Under the pieces are notes generated by a model. That model had not been told where the DNA came from. It was given only the letters and a program-made list of their open reading frames with translations, and did no database searches. Of a stretch of DNA of 64,000 nt, positions 1 through 8,359 are shown piece after piece (the first letter of the stretch is position 1; each line of letters starts with the position of its first letter). Origin of the DNA: Konateibacter massiliensis (lineage in GTDB: Bacteria; Bacillota; Clostridia; Lachnospirales; Lachnospiraceae); the NCBI RefSeq assembly GCF_900184995.1, contig NZ_LT860098.1, positions 129,001 through 193,000 of the forward strand. Reading direction: 5' to 3'. Both the position numbers and the translations under genes were made by a program.

Positions 1-894
1 TATGTAAACCAGATTTCCGAGCCGATTACCCAGTCTTCCTATTTCTTTAACTCTTTACAATCCGCCTTAGCGGCGGCAGAGCGTGTCTTTGAGTTTTTGG
101 AGGAAGAGGAAGAAATTCCTGACACAGCTTCACCGGAAGTCATCACTTCTCCAAAGGGAGCTGTGGAATTCGAGCATGTGCGCTTTGGCTACCATTCAGA
201 TAAGATGCTGATGCAGGATGTAAGCTTTCAGGTCAAGCCGAATGAGATGGTTGCCATCGTAGGACCTACGGGAGCCGGAAAGACAACGTTAATCAATCTT
301 TTAATGCGTTTCTACGAACTAAACGGAGGGCGAATTCTCCTTGACGGCATTGACATCAAAAACCTGCCAAAGAGCAAGCTTCGAAAAATGGTCGGCATGG
401 TTCTTCAGGATACCTGGCTGTTTGAGGGAACAATCGCAGAAAATATTGCCTACGGAAATAGGGAGGCAACACGCGAGGAGATTGTACAGGCGGCAAAAGC
501 GGCCAGATGCGACCACTTTATCCGCACCTTGGAAAAAGGCTATGACACGGTGATTTCGAGCGAGGAGAGTACCGTATCCCAAGGGCAGATGCAGCTTTTA
601 ACCATCGCTCGTGCACTTTTGGCTAACCCATCTCTTATGATTTTGGATGAAGCTACCTCAAGCGTTGATACCCGAACTGAGGTGGAAATCCAGAAAGCGA
701 TGGCGAACATGATGAAGGGAAAAACCAGCTTTGTCATTGCACACCGGCTTTCCACGATTAAATCAGCGGATATGATTCTCGTTATGAAAGACGGAACAAT
801 TATTGAGAAGGGGACCCATAAGGAGCTTCTTGCGGGAAATACCTTTTATGCTGATTTGTACAACAGCCAGTTTGCGGAGGGGGCTGTGGGTTAA
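1..894 (+). CDS. ABC exporter, ATP-binding C-terminal part (5' truncated by window)
   Basis: The reading frame is open from base 1, so the start and most of the membrane domain lie outside the window. The visible part begins in the last membrane/coupling helix (ending AAAERVFEFLEEE, typical of ABC exporters) and continues into a complete nucleotide-binding domain. Walker A is GPTGAGKTT, the signature is VSQGQ in place of LSGGQ, Walker B is LMILDEATSSVD with the catalytic Glu, and the H-loop is IAHRLST. This is a fused permease-ATPase exporter half, probably one subunit of a heterodimeric multidrug or peptide exporter with its partner upstream. The substrate cannot be told. It converges with the next gene, 17 bases away. 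Confidence 0.9.
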   Translation, partial: YVNQISEPITQSSYFFNSLQSALAAAERVFEFLEEEEEIPDTASPEVITSPKGAVEFEHVRFGYHSDKMLMQDVSFQVKPNEMVAIVGPTGAGKTTLINLLMRFYELNGGRILLDGIDIKNLPKSKLRKMVGMVLQDTWLFEGTIAENIAYGNREATREEIVQAAKAARCDHFIRTLEKGYDTVISSEESTVSQGQMQLLTIARALLANPSLMILDEATSSVDTRTEVEIQKAMANMMKGKTSFVIAHRLSTIKSADMILVMKDGTIIEKGTHKELLAGNTFYADLYNSQFAEGAVG

Positions 895-911
895 TGTAAA
901 ACATCAACTCC

Positions 912-1532
912 CTATTTGGTTATTTCTAATACCCGATGAACGTCTTCTCGTATTTTCACAATGCGCTGCGTTGTAAATTCAGGATAGTCCTTAAACCACT
1001 TTACATTAAGCGGCGACGGATGCGGCAGAATATAGGCTGGCTTTCCGTTGATTTGCCTGTCCTGAAACGCCAACGCGGTTATCTTTTCACCGGGGAAAAA
1101 ATATTCCGCCGCATAGCTTCCGATGATGATATAAATTTCATTCTCCACAAGCTCCATTTCCTTGGAAAGCCACTCTTTGGAACAGATTTTAGGCGGGCGG
1201 CGGTCTCCCCCGCCCGGTGCTTTCCCGGGATAACAGTGTGCCATCGATACAATATAGAAATTGTCAGGATTGTAAAAATCCTCATCGGAAATTTGATACC
1301 ATTCACCGCGCAGCTTTTTTCCGCTGGCATCATGAAAGGGTTTGCCTGCCTCATGTACGCTTTTGGATGGTGCCTGACTAATCTGCATGATTTTTGCATT
1401 GTGGTGGCCCTGAATAATCGGGCGAGGCGTGTAGCCAAAATCTACCTCACATAGCCTGCACTGTGCAATCTGGCTATGCAACTCTCCCAATTTTGTTTTG
1501 TTGTCACCTTTGTTTTCTGCTTGTTTGTTCAT
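912..1532 (-). CDS. uracil-DNA glycosylase family protein
   Basis: 206 residues. A Cys pair near residues 26-29 (CRLC), a GxxP-like stretch around ISQAPS and the late motif LPHPSPLN match the uracil-DNA glycosylase superfamily fold; LPHPSPLN supplies the His that contacts the DNA backbone. Such enzymes remove uracil or related damaged bases to start base-excision repair. The family's usual four-Cys FeS cluster is not obvious: CRLC is present, a second cysteine pair is less clear (C around 118). The start is preceded by AAGGAG at a normal distance. It lies upstream of and convergent to the ABC exporter, and a MerR gene is directly upstream on the same strand. Confidence 0.8.
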   Translation of the reverse strand: MNKQAENKGDNKTKLGELHSQIAQCRLCEVDFGYTPRPIIQGHHNAKIMQISQAPSKSVHEAGKPFHDASGKKLRGEWYQISDEDFYNPDNFYIVSMAHCYPGKAPGGGDRRPPKICSKEWLSKEMELVENEIYIIIGSYAAEYFFPGEKITALAFQDRQINGKPAYILPHPSPLNVKWFKDYPEFTTQRIVKIREDVHRVLEITK

Positions 1533-1578
1533 GGGGTTGTTCTTCTCCTTTCAAAACCGCACATTTCGCTTATATTGT

Positions 1579-1965
1579 CTACTCGTCAAACTTCTTAAGA
1601 TTTTTTTCAATTTTCAGCATTCGTTCCTCATAACCATCTATTTTATGATCCAGATATGTCAAGGTACTCTGAAGCTCATCTATTTTCTCTGCCAACTGCT
1701 TTCTCTGTTCCAATAACAATTCTTTCCTTACACCGATTGTCTCATTCCCACGCTGGAATAGGGCAACATATTCTATCAGTGTTTCAATCGAAAGCCCGGC
1801 ACTTCTCATACATTTTATAAAGGAAACCCAGCGGCAGTCCTCCTCTGTATAATCCCGGTTTCCGCTGCTGTTTCGGGTTACTGCCGGTAACAGTCCGATT
1901 CTCTCATAGTAACGCAGGGTATCTGCCGATAAATTATATTTTTTGCTTACCTCCGCTATCGTCAT
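1579..1965 (-). CDS. MerR-family transcriptional regulator
   Basis: 128 residues. The N-terminal MerR winged helix is clear (TIAEVSKKYNLSADTLRYYE, residues 2-21, then the RxYxxxD region), followed by a long dimerisation coiled coil (about residues 80-125) with no extra effector domain or metal-binding cysteine cluster. This short form is typical of MerR regulators that sit beside aldo/keto reductases or short-chain dehydrogenases and sense small molecules. The start has AGGAGGAGAACC upstream. A 19-bp-spaced promoter about 100 bases upstream is the expected MerR target, so autoregulation is likely. The co-regulated gene is probably the downstream glycosylase, 46 bases away, but this is inference. 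Confidence 0.9.
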   Translation of the reverse strand: MTIAEVSKKYNLSADTLRYYERIGLLPAVTRNSSGNRDYTEEDCRWVSFIKCMRSAGLSIETLIEYVALFQRGNETIGVRKELLLEQRKQLAEKIDELQSTLTYLDHKIDGYEERMLKIEKNLKKFDE

Positions 1966-2058
1966 GTGGTTCTCCTCCTAACTATTCTTTCCCATCTCAT
2001 ATGGCTTTCCTCTCCATTCTTATGATAAAAATTTCTCATTTACTTCTCTTCTTTTATC

Positions 2059-2089
2059 ATTCTATCCCTTGGAGTTAAGTCCATGTCAA
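2059..2089 (-). promoter_or_regulatory. MerR-type promoter/operator with 19-bp spacer
   Basis: Minus strand: TTGACA (2084-2089), a 19-base spacer, then TAGAAT (2059-2064). The spacer carries the near-palindrome TGGACTTAACTCCA. A 19-bp spacer with a dyad between -35 and -10 is the signature of MerR-activated promoters, where the regulator untwists DNA to realign the two hexamers. It reads into the MerR gene at 1965. Confidence 0.8.
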
Positions 2090-2186
2090 GTTTTTTTACC
2101 GATTTGTGTTGCTTTCATTCTAACATAAATCAGGCTAAAATGGGAAACAGGCAAGATGAATCTGCAAGCAGCTTCACTTGTCATGA

Positions 2187-2237
2187 ATAAAAACTGTCGC
2201 ACCATCAGCTTGATATGCTCAACCGATAGTACGACAA
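2187..2237 (-). terminator. Rho-independent terminator of the permuted GH3 gene
   Basis: On the minus strand a long imperfect stem (TGTCG...CGACA outer pairs) is followed by GTTTTTATT. It sits 42 bases after the stop of the GH3 gene. The remaining bases up to the MerR promoter hold no recognisable gene. Confidence 0.7.
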
Positions 2238-2278
2238 TCTTATTTTTCTATTTATCTCATTTCCTATTTACATCATTT

Positions 2279-5200
2279 TTATTCTTCCACTATAAGCACT
2301 GTTTTCTTTTTACGGAACCTTTTAATCGTAAGTACTCCCATTAAAAGAATGAGTAATGGGCATATAATGTTGATGCCAACAATCAGTTTATCTACAAATG
2401 TTGCCTTATCTTCAAATACACATCCTGGCATTGCACCATTCATTGCCTTGGAATTTACAACGGTATATAAAAGACGGTGCATGGATTCGCGTCCATAGTG
2501 GTAAGTTGCACTGCTATCCTTATCAAAATCAAATCGTGCAGATTCTTTTGCGTAAGTCAGTTTTGCGTCTGCTCCAGCCTCAATCATCTGATAGCCATCC
2601 ATAAACACACCGGTATTGGCATTATCCGTTAATACCAGTCCATTAAATGCCCATTCATTTCGAAGTACGCCGGTAATCAGTGCATAAGAACCACCTGTCC
2701 ATGTAGCCCCCACTCGGTTGAATGCCGTCATAACTGCCTGTGTAGCACGAATGGTTGTCGTAGCATTTTCATATGTTCCATCTTCATTTGTCTGAATATA
2801 ATTTAAATCCACATTTCCATTTTTCATACACATTTCAAATGGCATTAGGTACAGTTCACGTGCTGACTGTTCATTTAACCATGTTGCTGCACCGTATTGT
2901 CCCATTCGGTCACCACGATGGTCTTCCTGATCGTTGAACGCGAAATGTTTGATATAGGTATACATTCCCTTGGAAGCAGCACCTTTTACTTCATTGGATG
3001 CCACTGTACCGGATAAGAAGCCATCTTCTGAATAATATTCTCCATTACGTCCAGAGAATGGTGTACGGTGGATATTCATGGATGGGGCATACCAGCCATC
3101 AGCACCGCCAAGGATTGCCTCATTACCAATCATTTCTCCATAAGCAGATGCAAGTTCCTGGTTCCATGTCTGTGCCAGTGTCATCATATTAGGGAACATT
3201 GCTCCGGTTCCGCCATAAATCAACCCAGAGGCTGTATCTGCATCTACGCAGAAAGGCATATTTACTGACTCGATAAAATCAATACCATATCCAGACTGTG
3301 CAATTGCTTCATAATATTCTTCTGCTGTCAGCTGATCTAACAAATCATCCCATTTTGGATCATCATAGTTCAAACCACGCATATCAATCAGTGAAAGCCC
3401 ATTGTCTGCTCCGTATACAATCTCATCACTAAAACTGTTCGGGTCGATATCCGTACCAGAATCAAAAGAGTCTAACTGAGCAATCAGTTCTTCACTGGCT
3501 AATTTTCCATAGGTATAAGACACACCATCTTCTCCATTGATTTCATTTCCCCATGTACTGATATCACCCATCGGTTCGCCGTCATGTGCCGGGAATGTTC
3601 CTGTCCAGTCATTTCTGGTCATATAAGTCACATCACCTGCTGCATCATCAAATAAATTGGTAATTTCATTCCCACTGTAAGAATCTGTTGCATAGGTTGC
3701 TGTATCGACATCTGTGTTTGATGGCTCATAAGTCGATACCATATCTGTATTTCCCGTCGCTGTCATCGCACCCGTATTGGCACTTTTGGCTGTTAGGATA
3801 TTGTTCACTGCATCATGCGCATTTGCTGCTGCAGTAATATAATAGGTACCCGCATCTAAGATATAAGTCTTGGCATTGTTTGCATCATATGCTTTTAACT
3901 GTTCCTGGTCAAATGTAACAGTAACGGTTTCTGTTGAGCCAGGCTCTAATTCAGAGGTCTTTGTATAGCCAACCAATTCAACGGAAGCTTTTTCTACTCC
4001 GTTTGCCTTATCATAGTCTGTGTATGGACTCTGTGCATAGATTTCTACTACATCCTTACCAGCCACATCACCAGTATTGGTAACATCCACTGTCACAGTA
4101 CAAACCGTCCCATCCCAGCTTGTCGTCTGATTGCTCCAATCAAATGAAGTATAGGAAAGTCCATATCCAAATGGATATGTCACTTCACTGGCATAATCAT
4201 ATTCTCCGGCATTTCCTTGACCCAATACAACATCTTCGTAGCGGGTTTCATAATATTTATAACCTACGTAAATGCCTTCTGCATAAGATACATAATTGTA
4301 CTTTGTGGCACTGCCGTCTTCCTTGTAGTAAGCATAATCACCAAAGTTCTGTGCTGCCGGTGATGCAAGAGCATCTGCTGCAAATGTATCCACCGTACGT
4401 CCAGACGGATTTACCGTACCCGTTATCACATCTGCAAGTGCCAACATGCCGTCTGGCGCATAAATAACTGATGTAATATTCGGATAATCTGCAAGCCAAT
4501 CAAGCTCTAATGCTGCATTAGAATTTACAACCAGAATAACGTTTTCAAAATTATTATTTAAGTACTGTAATACTTCCAGTTCAGTAGAATCTGGCTCTAA
4601 GTAACTCTTTGCCTTATCTTCTGTATTGTCTGCATGGTTGTACATCGAACGTGGCATATCACGGCCTTCACCTGCTACCCTCTTTAGAACATAAACCGGA
4701 ATTGTACCTTTCACACTGTCTAATACGGAAGCGTCTTCTTCCAGTGCTGATAATGGGACTTCATTGATGCTAAAATCTTCAGCATCTCCAAAACTAATGG
4801 AACCGCTTGCCAGACCATATCCTGATTTTGCCTGCTTGCTGTAGAAATCCCATAACTTATCATTTACCTTCATACCATCTGCTTCTACCGTATCTTTAAG
4901 ATTGCTTCCGCCACCCAAAAGACCTCCGCCAACAGAAAGCGTATTACTGTTCACACTGAAAAAACTCAGCGTCTCATCCTTCGAAATTGGAAGCGCATTG
5001 TTATCATTCTTTAAAAGAACAAGCCCCTCTTCCGAAATCTGATTTTTCAACGCATCCTCTGCTTTTGCAATTGAATCTTTGGTATAATCAGACTTATTGT
5101 ATTCCAAATCAAATCCATCTGTCTTTGCACCAGAATTATCGATATGTTTGAAAGATGCACCTACCATGCCCCCTGCAATCATATCCACCATTCGGTTATT

Positions 5201-5326
5201 CGATGCAAGAATCGTATTGGCTGCAATCATAATAACGACAAGTACCAGACATAAAATCCCTGAGCCAGTCGTACGTATTATTTTTCCCACCATACCTTTC
5301 TTTTTCACTTTTTTCTCCTTTTTCAT
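2279..5326 (-). CDS. Membrane-anchored GH3 beta-glucosidase with permuted domain order
   Basis: 1015 residues from the ATG that follows AGGAGGGTTTTCGTTT; an upstream in-frame Met lacks a ribosome binding site. A basic N-terminus and one membrane segment (about 14-36) come first. Next is the GH3 alpha/beta-sandwich domain (LLKNDNNALPI onward), then a fibronectin-III-like domain (SELEPGSTETVTVTF), and only then the GH3 TIM barrel, with KHFAFNDQE and the nucleophile region GLVLTDNAN (Asp about 901). The C-terminus has a second membrane segment (about 980-1002) and a basic tail. Normal GH3 enzymes run barrel, sandwich, FnIII; this reversed order is known from a few Ruminococcus albus and Butyrivibrio beta-glucosidases. 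The catalytic SDW motif reads TDN here. With both ends membrane-inserted, the enzyme domains probably face outward. Substrate unproven. Confidence 0.85.
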   Translation of the reverse strand: MKKEKKVKKKGMVGKIIRTTGSGILCLVLVVIMIAANTILASNNRMVDMIAGGMVGASFKHIDNSGAKTDGFDLEYNKSDYTKDSIAKAEDALKNQISEEGLVLLKNDNNALPISKDETLSFFSVNSNTLSVGGGLLGGGSNLKDTVEADGMKVNDKLWDFYSKQAKSGYGLASGSISFGDAEDFSINEVPLSALEEDASVLDSVKGTIPVYVLKRVAGEGRDMPRSMYNHADNTEDKAKSYLEPDSTELEVLQYLNNNFENVILVVNSNAALELDWLADYPNITSVIYAPDGMLALADVITGTVNPSGRTVDTFAADALASPAAQNFGDYAYYKEDGSATKYNYVSYAEGIYVGYKYYETRYEDVVLGQGNAGEYDYASEVTYPFGYGLSYTSFDWSNQTTSWDGTVCTVTVDVTNTGDVAGKDVVEIYAQSPYTDYDKANGVEKASVELVGYTKTSELEPGSTETVTVTFDQEQLKAYDANNAKTYILDAGTYYITAAANAHDAVNNILTAKSANTGAMTATGNTDMVSTYEPSNTDVDTATYATDSYSGNEITNLFDDAAGDVTYMTRNDWTGTFPAHDGEPMGDISTWGNEINGEDGVSYTYGKLASEELIAQLDSFDSGTDIDPNSFSDEIVYGADNGLSLIDMRGLNYDDPKWDDLLDQLTAEEYYEAIAQSGYGIDFIESVNMPFCVDADTASGLIYGGTGAMFPNMMTLAQTWNQELASAYGEMIGNEAILGGADGWYAPSMNIHRTPFSGRNGEYYSEDGFLSGTVASNEVKGAASKGMYTYIKHFAFNDQEDHRGDRMGQYGAATWLNEQSARELYLMPFEMCMKNGNVDLNYIQTNEDGTYENATTTIRATQAVMTAFNRVGATWTGGSYALITGVLRNEWAFNGLVLTDNANTGVFMDGYQMIEAGADAKLTYAKESARFDFDKDSSATYHYGRESMHRLLYTVVNSKAMNGAMPGCVFEDKATFVDKLIVGINIICPLLILLMGVLTIKRFRKKKTVLIVEE

Positions 5327-5437
5327 AAACGAAAACCCTCCTTTTTCTCTCTTTAAAGCTTTATAATCAAAATATATCACATTTTATGAAACATCTTTCA
5401 AAACTGCATAAACTGTCATATTCATGTCGTAGACAAC

Positions 5438-5466
5438 AAAAAAAAGACCTTTTTTCAAAGATCTTT
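5438..5466 (-). terminator. Terminator overlapping the histidine-kinase stop
   Basis: Minus strand AAAGATCTTT, a short loop, AAAGGTCTTT and a run of U. The stem starts inside the last codons of the kinase gene, so the two-component operon ends here and the GH3 gene needs its own promoter. Confidence 0.7.
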
Positions 5467-6783
5467 TTCCTCTGGTTCAGGTATTGTCATTCGAAATATA
5501 AATACCTGGTGATCCGTTTTTATGTTAATAAACCCATGATACTTTTGAGCTAGCCATGCCATGCTCTTCATCCCAAATCCATGATAATTTACATCTTCCT
5601 TGGATGTGAGCGGAAAGCCATCCTGTAGTTTTATTTCTCCCTGGTAAGGGTTTTCAACCTGTAAGATAATCAATCCTGCCTTCTTCTGCAGTGTAAGTGT
5701 AATTCCCCGCATTTCTTCTGGCAGGTTCAAAACTCCTTCCATTGCGTTATCGATGGCATTTCCAAAAAGAGAATACAAATCCACCGGATCCATAAATGAA
5801 ATACTTTCCCCATCTGCAATGCAGGATAAGGTAATTCCTTTCTGCTGGCATAAAAGCCCTTTCTCTGTAAGGGTGGTATCCAGTATTTCATTACCTGTAT
5901 TTATGAATGAGTCGTAAATCATAACTGCATCTTCGATTGAATCAATTGCTCTTTGTTGTTTTTCCAGATTCTGAATATTCCTTAGTGCTGCAATCTGATG
6001 TTTCAAATCATGACATTTCATATTAATCACATCAATGGTTTCTTTTGACATTTCATAATGAGATTTATATTTCATCCAGACCTGCTGCTGCAAAGATAAT
6101 TCCTGTTGTAAATTTTGTTCTTTCTGTTGTTTCACCTGACTATACAATACGAAATAGCAGGCAAATAACGCATATACCGCATGAATCGGTTCAAACCCAT
6201 AAATTGTAGCAAAGACACTCATACAGATAACCAGAAATGCAACTGCAATCATCAGGCCCACTGACTGTAGTGCCGTTGCCGAATAATGCTGATTCTGAAT
6301 AATTTTTCTGGCAAAAATAAAATATGCCGTTAGATATACCAAAATATGTATTAGAAAATAGGCCGGCTGTCCAGGATTGGAAATAACAGCCTCTTTGTAT
6401 TCTTGTCCCTGACATACACCAAAAATATAATTGCTAAGAATACGAATACAATATGCCATATGTTCTGTCAGATAAGCGCATGTAACGCAATAAATCAATT
6501 CCCTAGCCCGAACCTGATACAAAATCAGTACCGGCATTGCAATAAGAACTGCAACTATCCATAGGATAATTATATTATTTCCGCTTGACCCATACATTCT
6601 CTCCATTTCCATATGTGTATTTCCATAATTCCAGATCCAGCTTTGTACAGCTAAAGTAAGAAGCAGATATACTATAATAATTCTCAGTAATTTTTTCCTG
6701 AAATTATCCTTCTTTTCCAGTCCAATACAATACACGATAATAGCTCCCAATAATTCCAATGGGAAATATATCAATGTTGTCAT
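5455..6783 (-). CDS. GHKL-type sensor histidine kinase (AgrC/LytS-like)
   Basis: 442 residues. The first 210 residues hold six or seven hydrophobic membrane segments. Then comes a coiled-coil dimerisation region with the phospho-acceptor stretch MKCHDLKHQIA (His near 254), and a GHKL ATPase domain with the N-box NAIDNAMEG and the G-box HGFGMKSMAW. This architecture matches AgrC/ComD-like kinases that sense peptides or membrane signals and phosphorylate LytTR regulators. The start codon overlaps the stop of the upstream response-regulator gene by four bases (ATGA), so the pair is translationally coupled. The signal is unknown; no AgrB/AgrD-type peptide genes are nearby. Confidence 0.9.
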   Translation of the reverse strand: MTTLIYFPLELLGAIIVYCIGLEKKDNFRKKLLRIIIVYLLLTLAVQSWIWNYGNTHMEMERMYGSSGNNIIILWIVAVLIAMPVLILYQVRARELIYCVTCAYLTEHMAYCIRILSNYIFGVCQGQEYKEAVISNPGQPAYFLIHILVYLTAYFIFARKIIQNQHYSATALQSVGLMIAVAFLVICMSVFATIYGFEPIHAVYALFACYFVLYSQVKQQKEQNLQQELSLQQQVWMKYKSHYEMSKETIDVINMKCHDLKHQIAALRNIQNLEKQQRAIDSIEDAVMIYDSFINTGNEILDTTLTEKGLLCQQKGITLSCIADGESISFMDPVDLYSLFGNAIDNAMEGVLNLPEEMRGITLTLQKKAGLIILQVENPYQGEIKLQDGFPLTSKEDVNYHGFGMKSMAWLAQKYHGFINIKTDHQVFIFRMTIPEPEEKDL

Positions 6784-7496
6784 CGATAATCACCTCCCAG
6801 ATAATCGGAAAACTGTTGCAAAAAACCAGCTTTTTTCGTTCTTGTAATGGAAAGCTCTGTATCTGCCAAATATACTGTATCTTTCGTCACTTGTTTCACA
6901 TGTTTTAGATTAACCAGATAGGCGTTACTGCATCTGGCAAAAGGAAGATTGGATAACTCTTTTTCTATCTCTTGCATGGTGCCACGCATTTTATAAGTAT
7001 GCGCCTTTGTTACAATATGGAGGTAATGATTTTGTACTTCAATATAACGAATATCATCTGTGGATACCTTATCCATTCTTTGCCCCTTGAACAATACAAG
7101 GAAACGACTTTCTCTCTTTTTCACACTATTTAGAGCTTTTTTCATCTTCAGGGCAAATTGTCCATAGCTGATAGGCTTTAATACAAAGTCGAGGGCATCC
7201 ACTTCATACCCTTTGATGGCATACTGCATAAGAGAAGTAATAAAAATAATCACCACATCGTTATCTCTCTTACGTATTTCCCGTGCCGTCTCTATCCCAT
7301 TTTTATTCTTCATTTTGATGTCCAAAAAGATGATGCTCCACTGGTTGTTTCCATTTTCATACGCTTCTACGATTTCATCTCCATCACTAAAAACCTGTGG
7401 CCGAATTACGGTATCATACTCCTGTTCAAAATCTGTCAGATATTTTATCATCTGTTCCTGATAAGAGCGTTCATCTTCTACAATTGCAATTCGCAT
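6780..7496 (-). CDS. LytTR-family response regulator (AgrA-like)
   Basis: 238 residues. The N-terminal receiver has VEDE (acidic pocket), FLDIKM with the phospho-acceptor Asp near 59, and FITS and LKPI for the conserved Thr/Ser and Lys. The C-terminal LytTR DNA-binding domain starts at about 135 (FLVLFKGQRMDKVSTDDIRYIEV; HIVTKAHTYKMRGTM; FARCSNAYLVNLKHV). It partners the overlapping GHKL kinase. LytTR proteins bind direct repeats upstream of their targets. A single good match (ACAGTTTAT) lies about 70 bases upstream of the neighbouring GH3 gene, so control of that gene is possible but weakly supported. Confidence 0.92.
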   Translation of the reverse strand: MRIAIVEDERSYQEQMIKYLTDFEQEYDTVIRPQVFSDGDEIVEAYENGNNQWSIIFLDIKMKNKNGIETAREIRKRDNDVVIIFITSLMQYAIKGYEVDALDFVLKPISYGQFALKMKKALNSVKKRESRFLVLFKGQRMDKVSTDDIRYIEVQNHYLHIVTKAHTYKMRGTMQEIEKELSNLPFARCSNAYLVNLKHVKQVTKDTVYLADTELSITRTKKAGFLQQFSDYLGGDYR

Positions 7497-7555
7497 AATA
7501 TCCCCTTTTTATGATTCATTATGATTTCGATTCTATTTTACGGTTACTAATTCCA

Positions 7556-7564
7556 ATTATATCA
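7556..7564 (-). promoter_or_regulatory. Extended -10 promoter of the two-component operon
   Basis: Minus strand TGATATAAT: a perfect TATAAT with the TGn extension, about 60 bases upstream of the response-regulator start. No convincing -35 is visible, which fits extended -10 promoters. It diverges from the toxin-antitoxin promoter. Confidence 0.5.
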
Positions 7565-7593
7565 AAATCTTTGCAGAACATCTATATAACGCA

Positions 7594-7630
7594 GTGACAA
7601 AATACAAAAAAAATGATATTATTATATCAT
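7594..7630 (+). promoter_or_regulatory. Promoter and palindromic operator of the toxin-antitoxin operon
   Basis: GTGACA (7594-7599), a 17-base spacer and TATTAT (7617-7622). The -10 lies inside a perfect inverted repeat, ATGATAT-TATT-ATATCAT (7613-7630), 28 bases upstream of the antitoxin start. Phd/YefM antitoxins repress their own operon by binding such palindromes over the promoter, so this is the probable autoregulatory site. Confidence 0.75.
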
Positions 7631-7657
7631 AAAAAAGATATGAAAGGAGTACCCAAT

Positions 7658-7927
7658 ATGATTATTAAACCATCAGCATCATTGCGCAATGATTATTTGT
7701 CTATATCCAATCTTGCCAGAGATACAAAAGAACCTATTTACATCACCAAAAATGGTGAAGGTGACGGCGTATTTATGAATCTGGAAGCTTTCGAAAAAAG
7801 AGAGCAGATTTTACAGCTGCGGGCAAAAGTATTACAAGCTGAACAGGAGCGATTAGACGGCGCTAAGACACGAAGTATTGCAGAGGCAAGAAAGGAGCTA
7901 AGAGAGCGATACCATGAAGAAATATAA
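7658..7927 (+). CDS. Type II antitoxin, Phd/YefM family
   Basis: 89 residues from the ATG after GAAAGGAGTACCCAAT; an in-frame Met 15 codons upstream lacks a ribosome binding site and lies in the promoter. The N-terminal Phd/YefM fold (IIKPSASLRNDYLSISNLAR, then PIYITKNGEGDGVFMNLEAFE) binds DNA as a dimer. The charged C-terminal helix (EQERLDGAKTRSIAEARKEL) would wrap and neutralise the toxin. The gene overlaps the toxin gene by 14 bases, which ties their translation together. Confidence 0.9.
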   Translation: MIIKPSASLRNDYLSISNLARDTKEPIYITKNGEGDGVFMNLEAFEKREQILQLRAKVLQAEQERLDGAKTRSIAEARKELRERYHEEI

Positions 7928-8222
7928 AATACAACTATTGCCCACCGCATGGGAAGATTTGAAAAGCATTGAAGATTATTATGCCGTTCAATTTAATGTA
8001 GAAACCGCATTAAAAGTCAGTGACCATATATTAGATGCCATCGAACGCTTGGAAACCTTCCCAACCTCGGGCTCTTTAACTCCGGACTCATGGTTAAACA
8101 GCATGGGCTATCGAATGATTATAATCGAAAAATATGTCGCTATTCATAAACAGATAGGCGATTTTATCTTCATCTATCACATTGCAAATACAGATACCGA
8201 GTACACAAAGCTCTTCTACTAA
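7914..8222 (+). CDS. Type II toxin, RelE/ParE superfamily
   Basis: 102 residues, starting MKKYKIQLLPTAWEDLKSIEDYY, the usual beta1-alpha1 opening of the RelE/ParE fold. It continues with RLETFPTSG and the terminal strand region YRMIIIEKYVAIHKQIGDFIFIYHIANT. Members either cleave mRNA in the ribosome (RelE) or poison gyrase (ParE). The sequence does not decide between them, though the LxxxxWxDLxxIxxYY opening and the IYHIANT end resemble the ParE/YoeB-like group. It is neutralised by the overlapping upstream antitoxin. No gene is seen in the 137 bases that follow. Confidence 0.88.
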   Translation: MKKYKIQLLPTAWEDLKSIEDYYAVQFNVETALKVSDHILDAIERLETFPTSGSLTPDSWLNSMGYRMIIIEKYVAIHKQIGDFIFIYHIANTDTEYTKLFY

Positions 8223-8359
8223 ATTCTCTGTTCCAATTTTCTATTCTCCATTCTTCCATTACCTCGCCATAATATCCAAAAAGCATAACTTCCGCTTCCC
8301 TCACTCTTCTGCCACAATCATACCATAAATTCTATTTCCGTAAAAGACTAGAGAATTAT

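Noticed and set aside
936-1454. 172-codon plus-strand frame
   Set aside because: Antisense shadow of the uracil-DNA glycosylase-like gene; no domain and no ribosome binding site.
5327-5454. LytTR binding sites in front of the permuted GH3 gene
   Set aside because: One 9-base match (ACAGTTTAT) is good, but the second is poor and the spacing is 9 bases, not the about 21 expected for a LytTR direct repeat.
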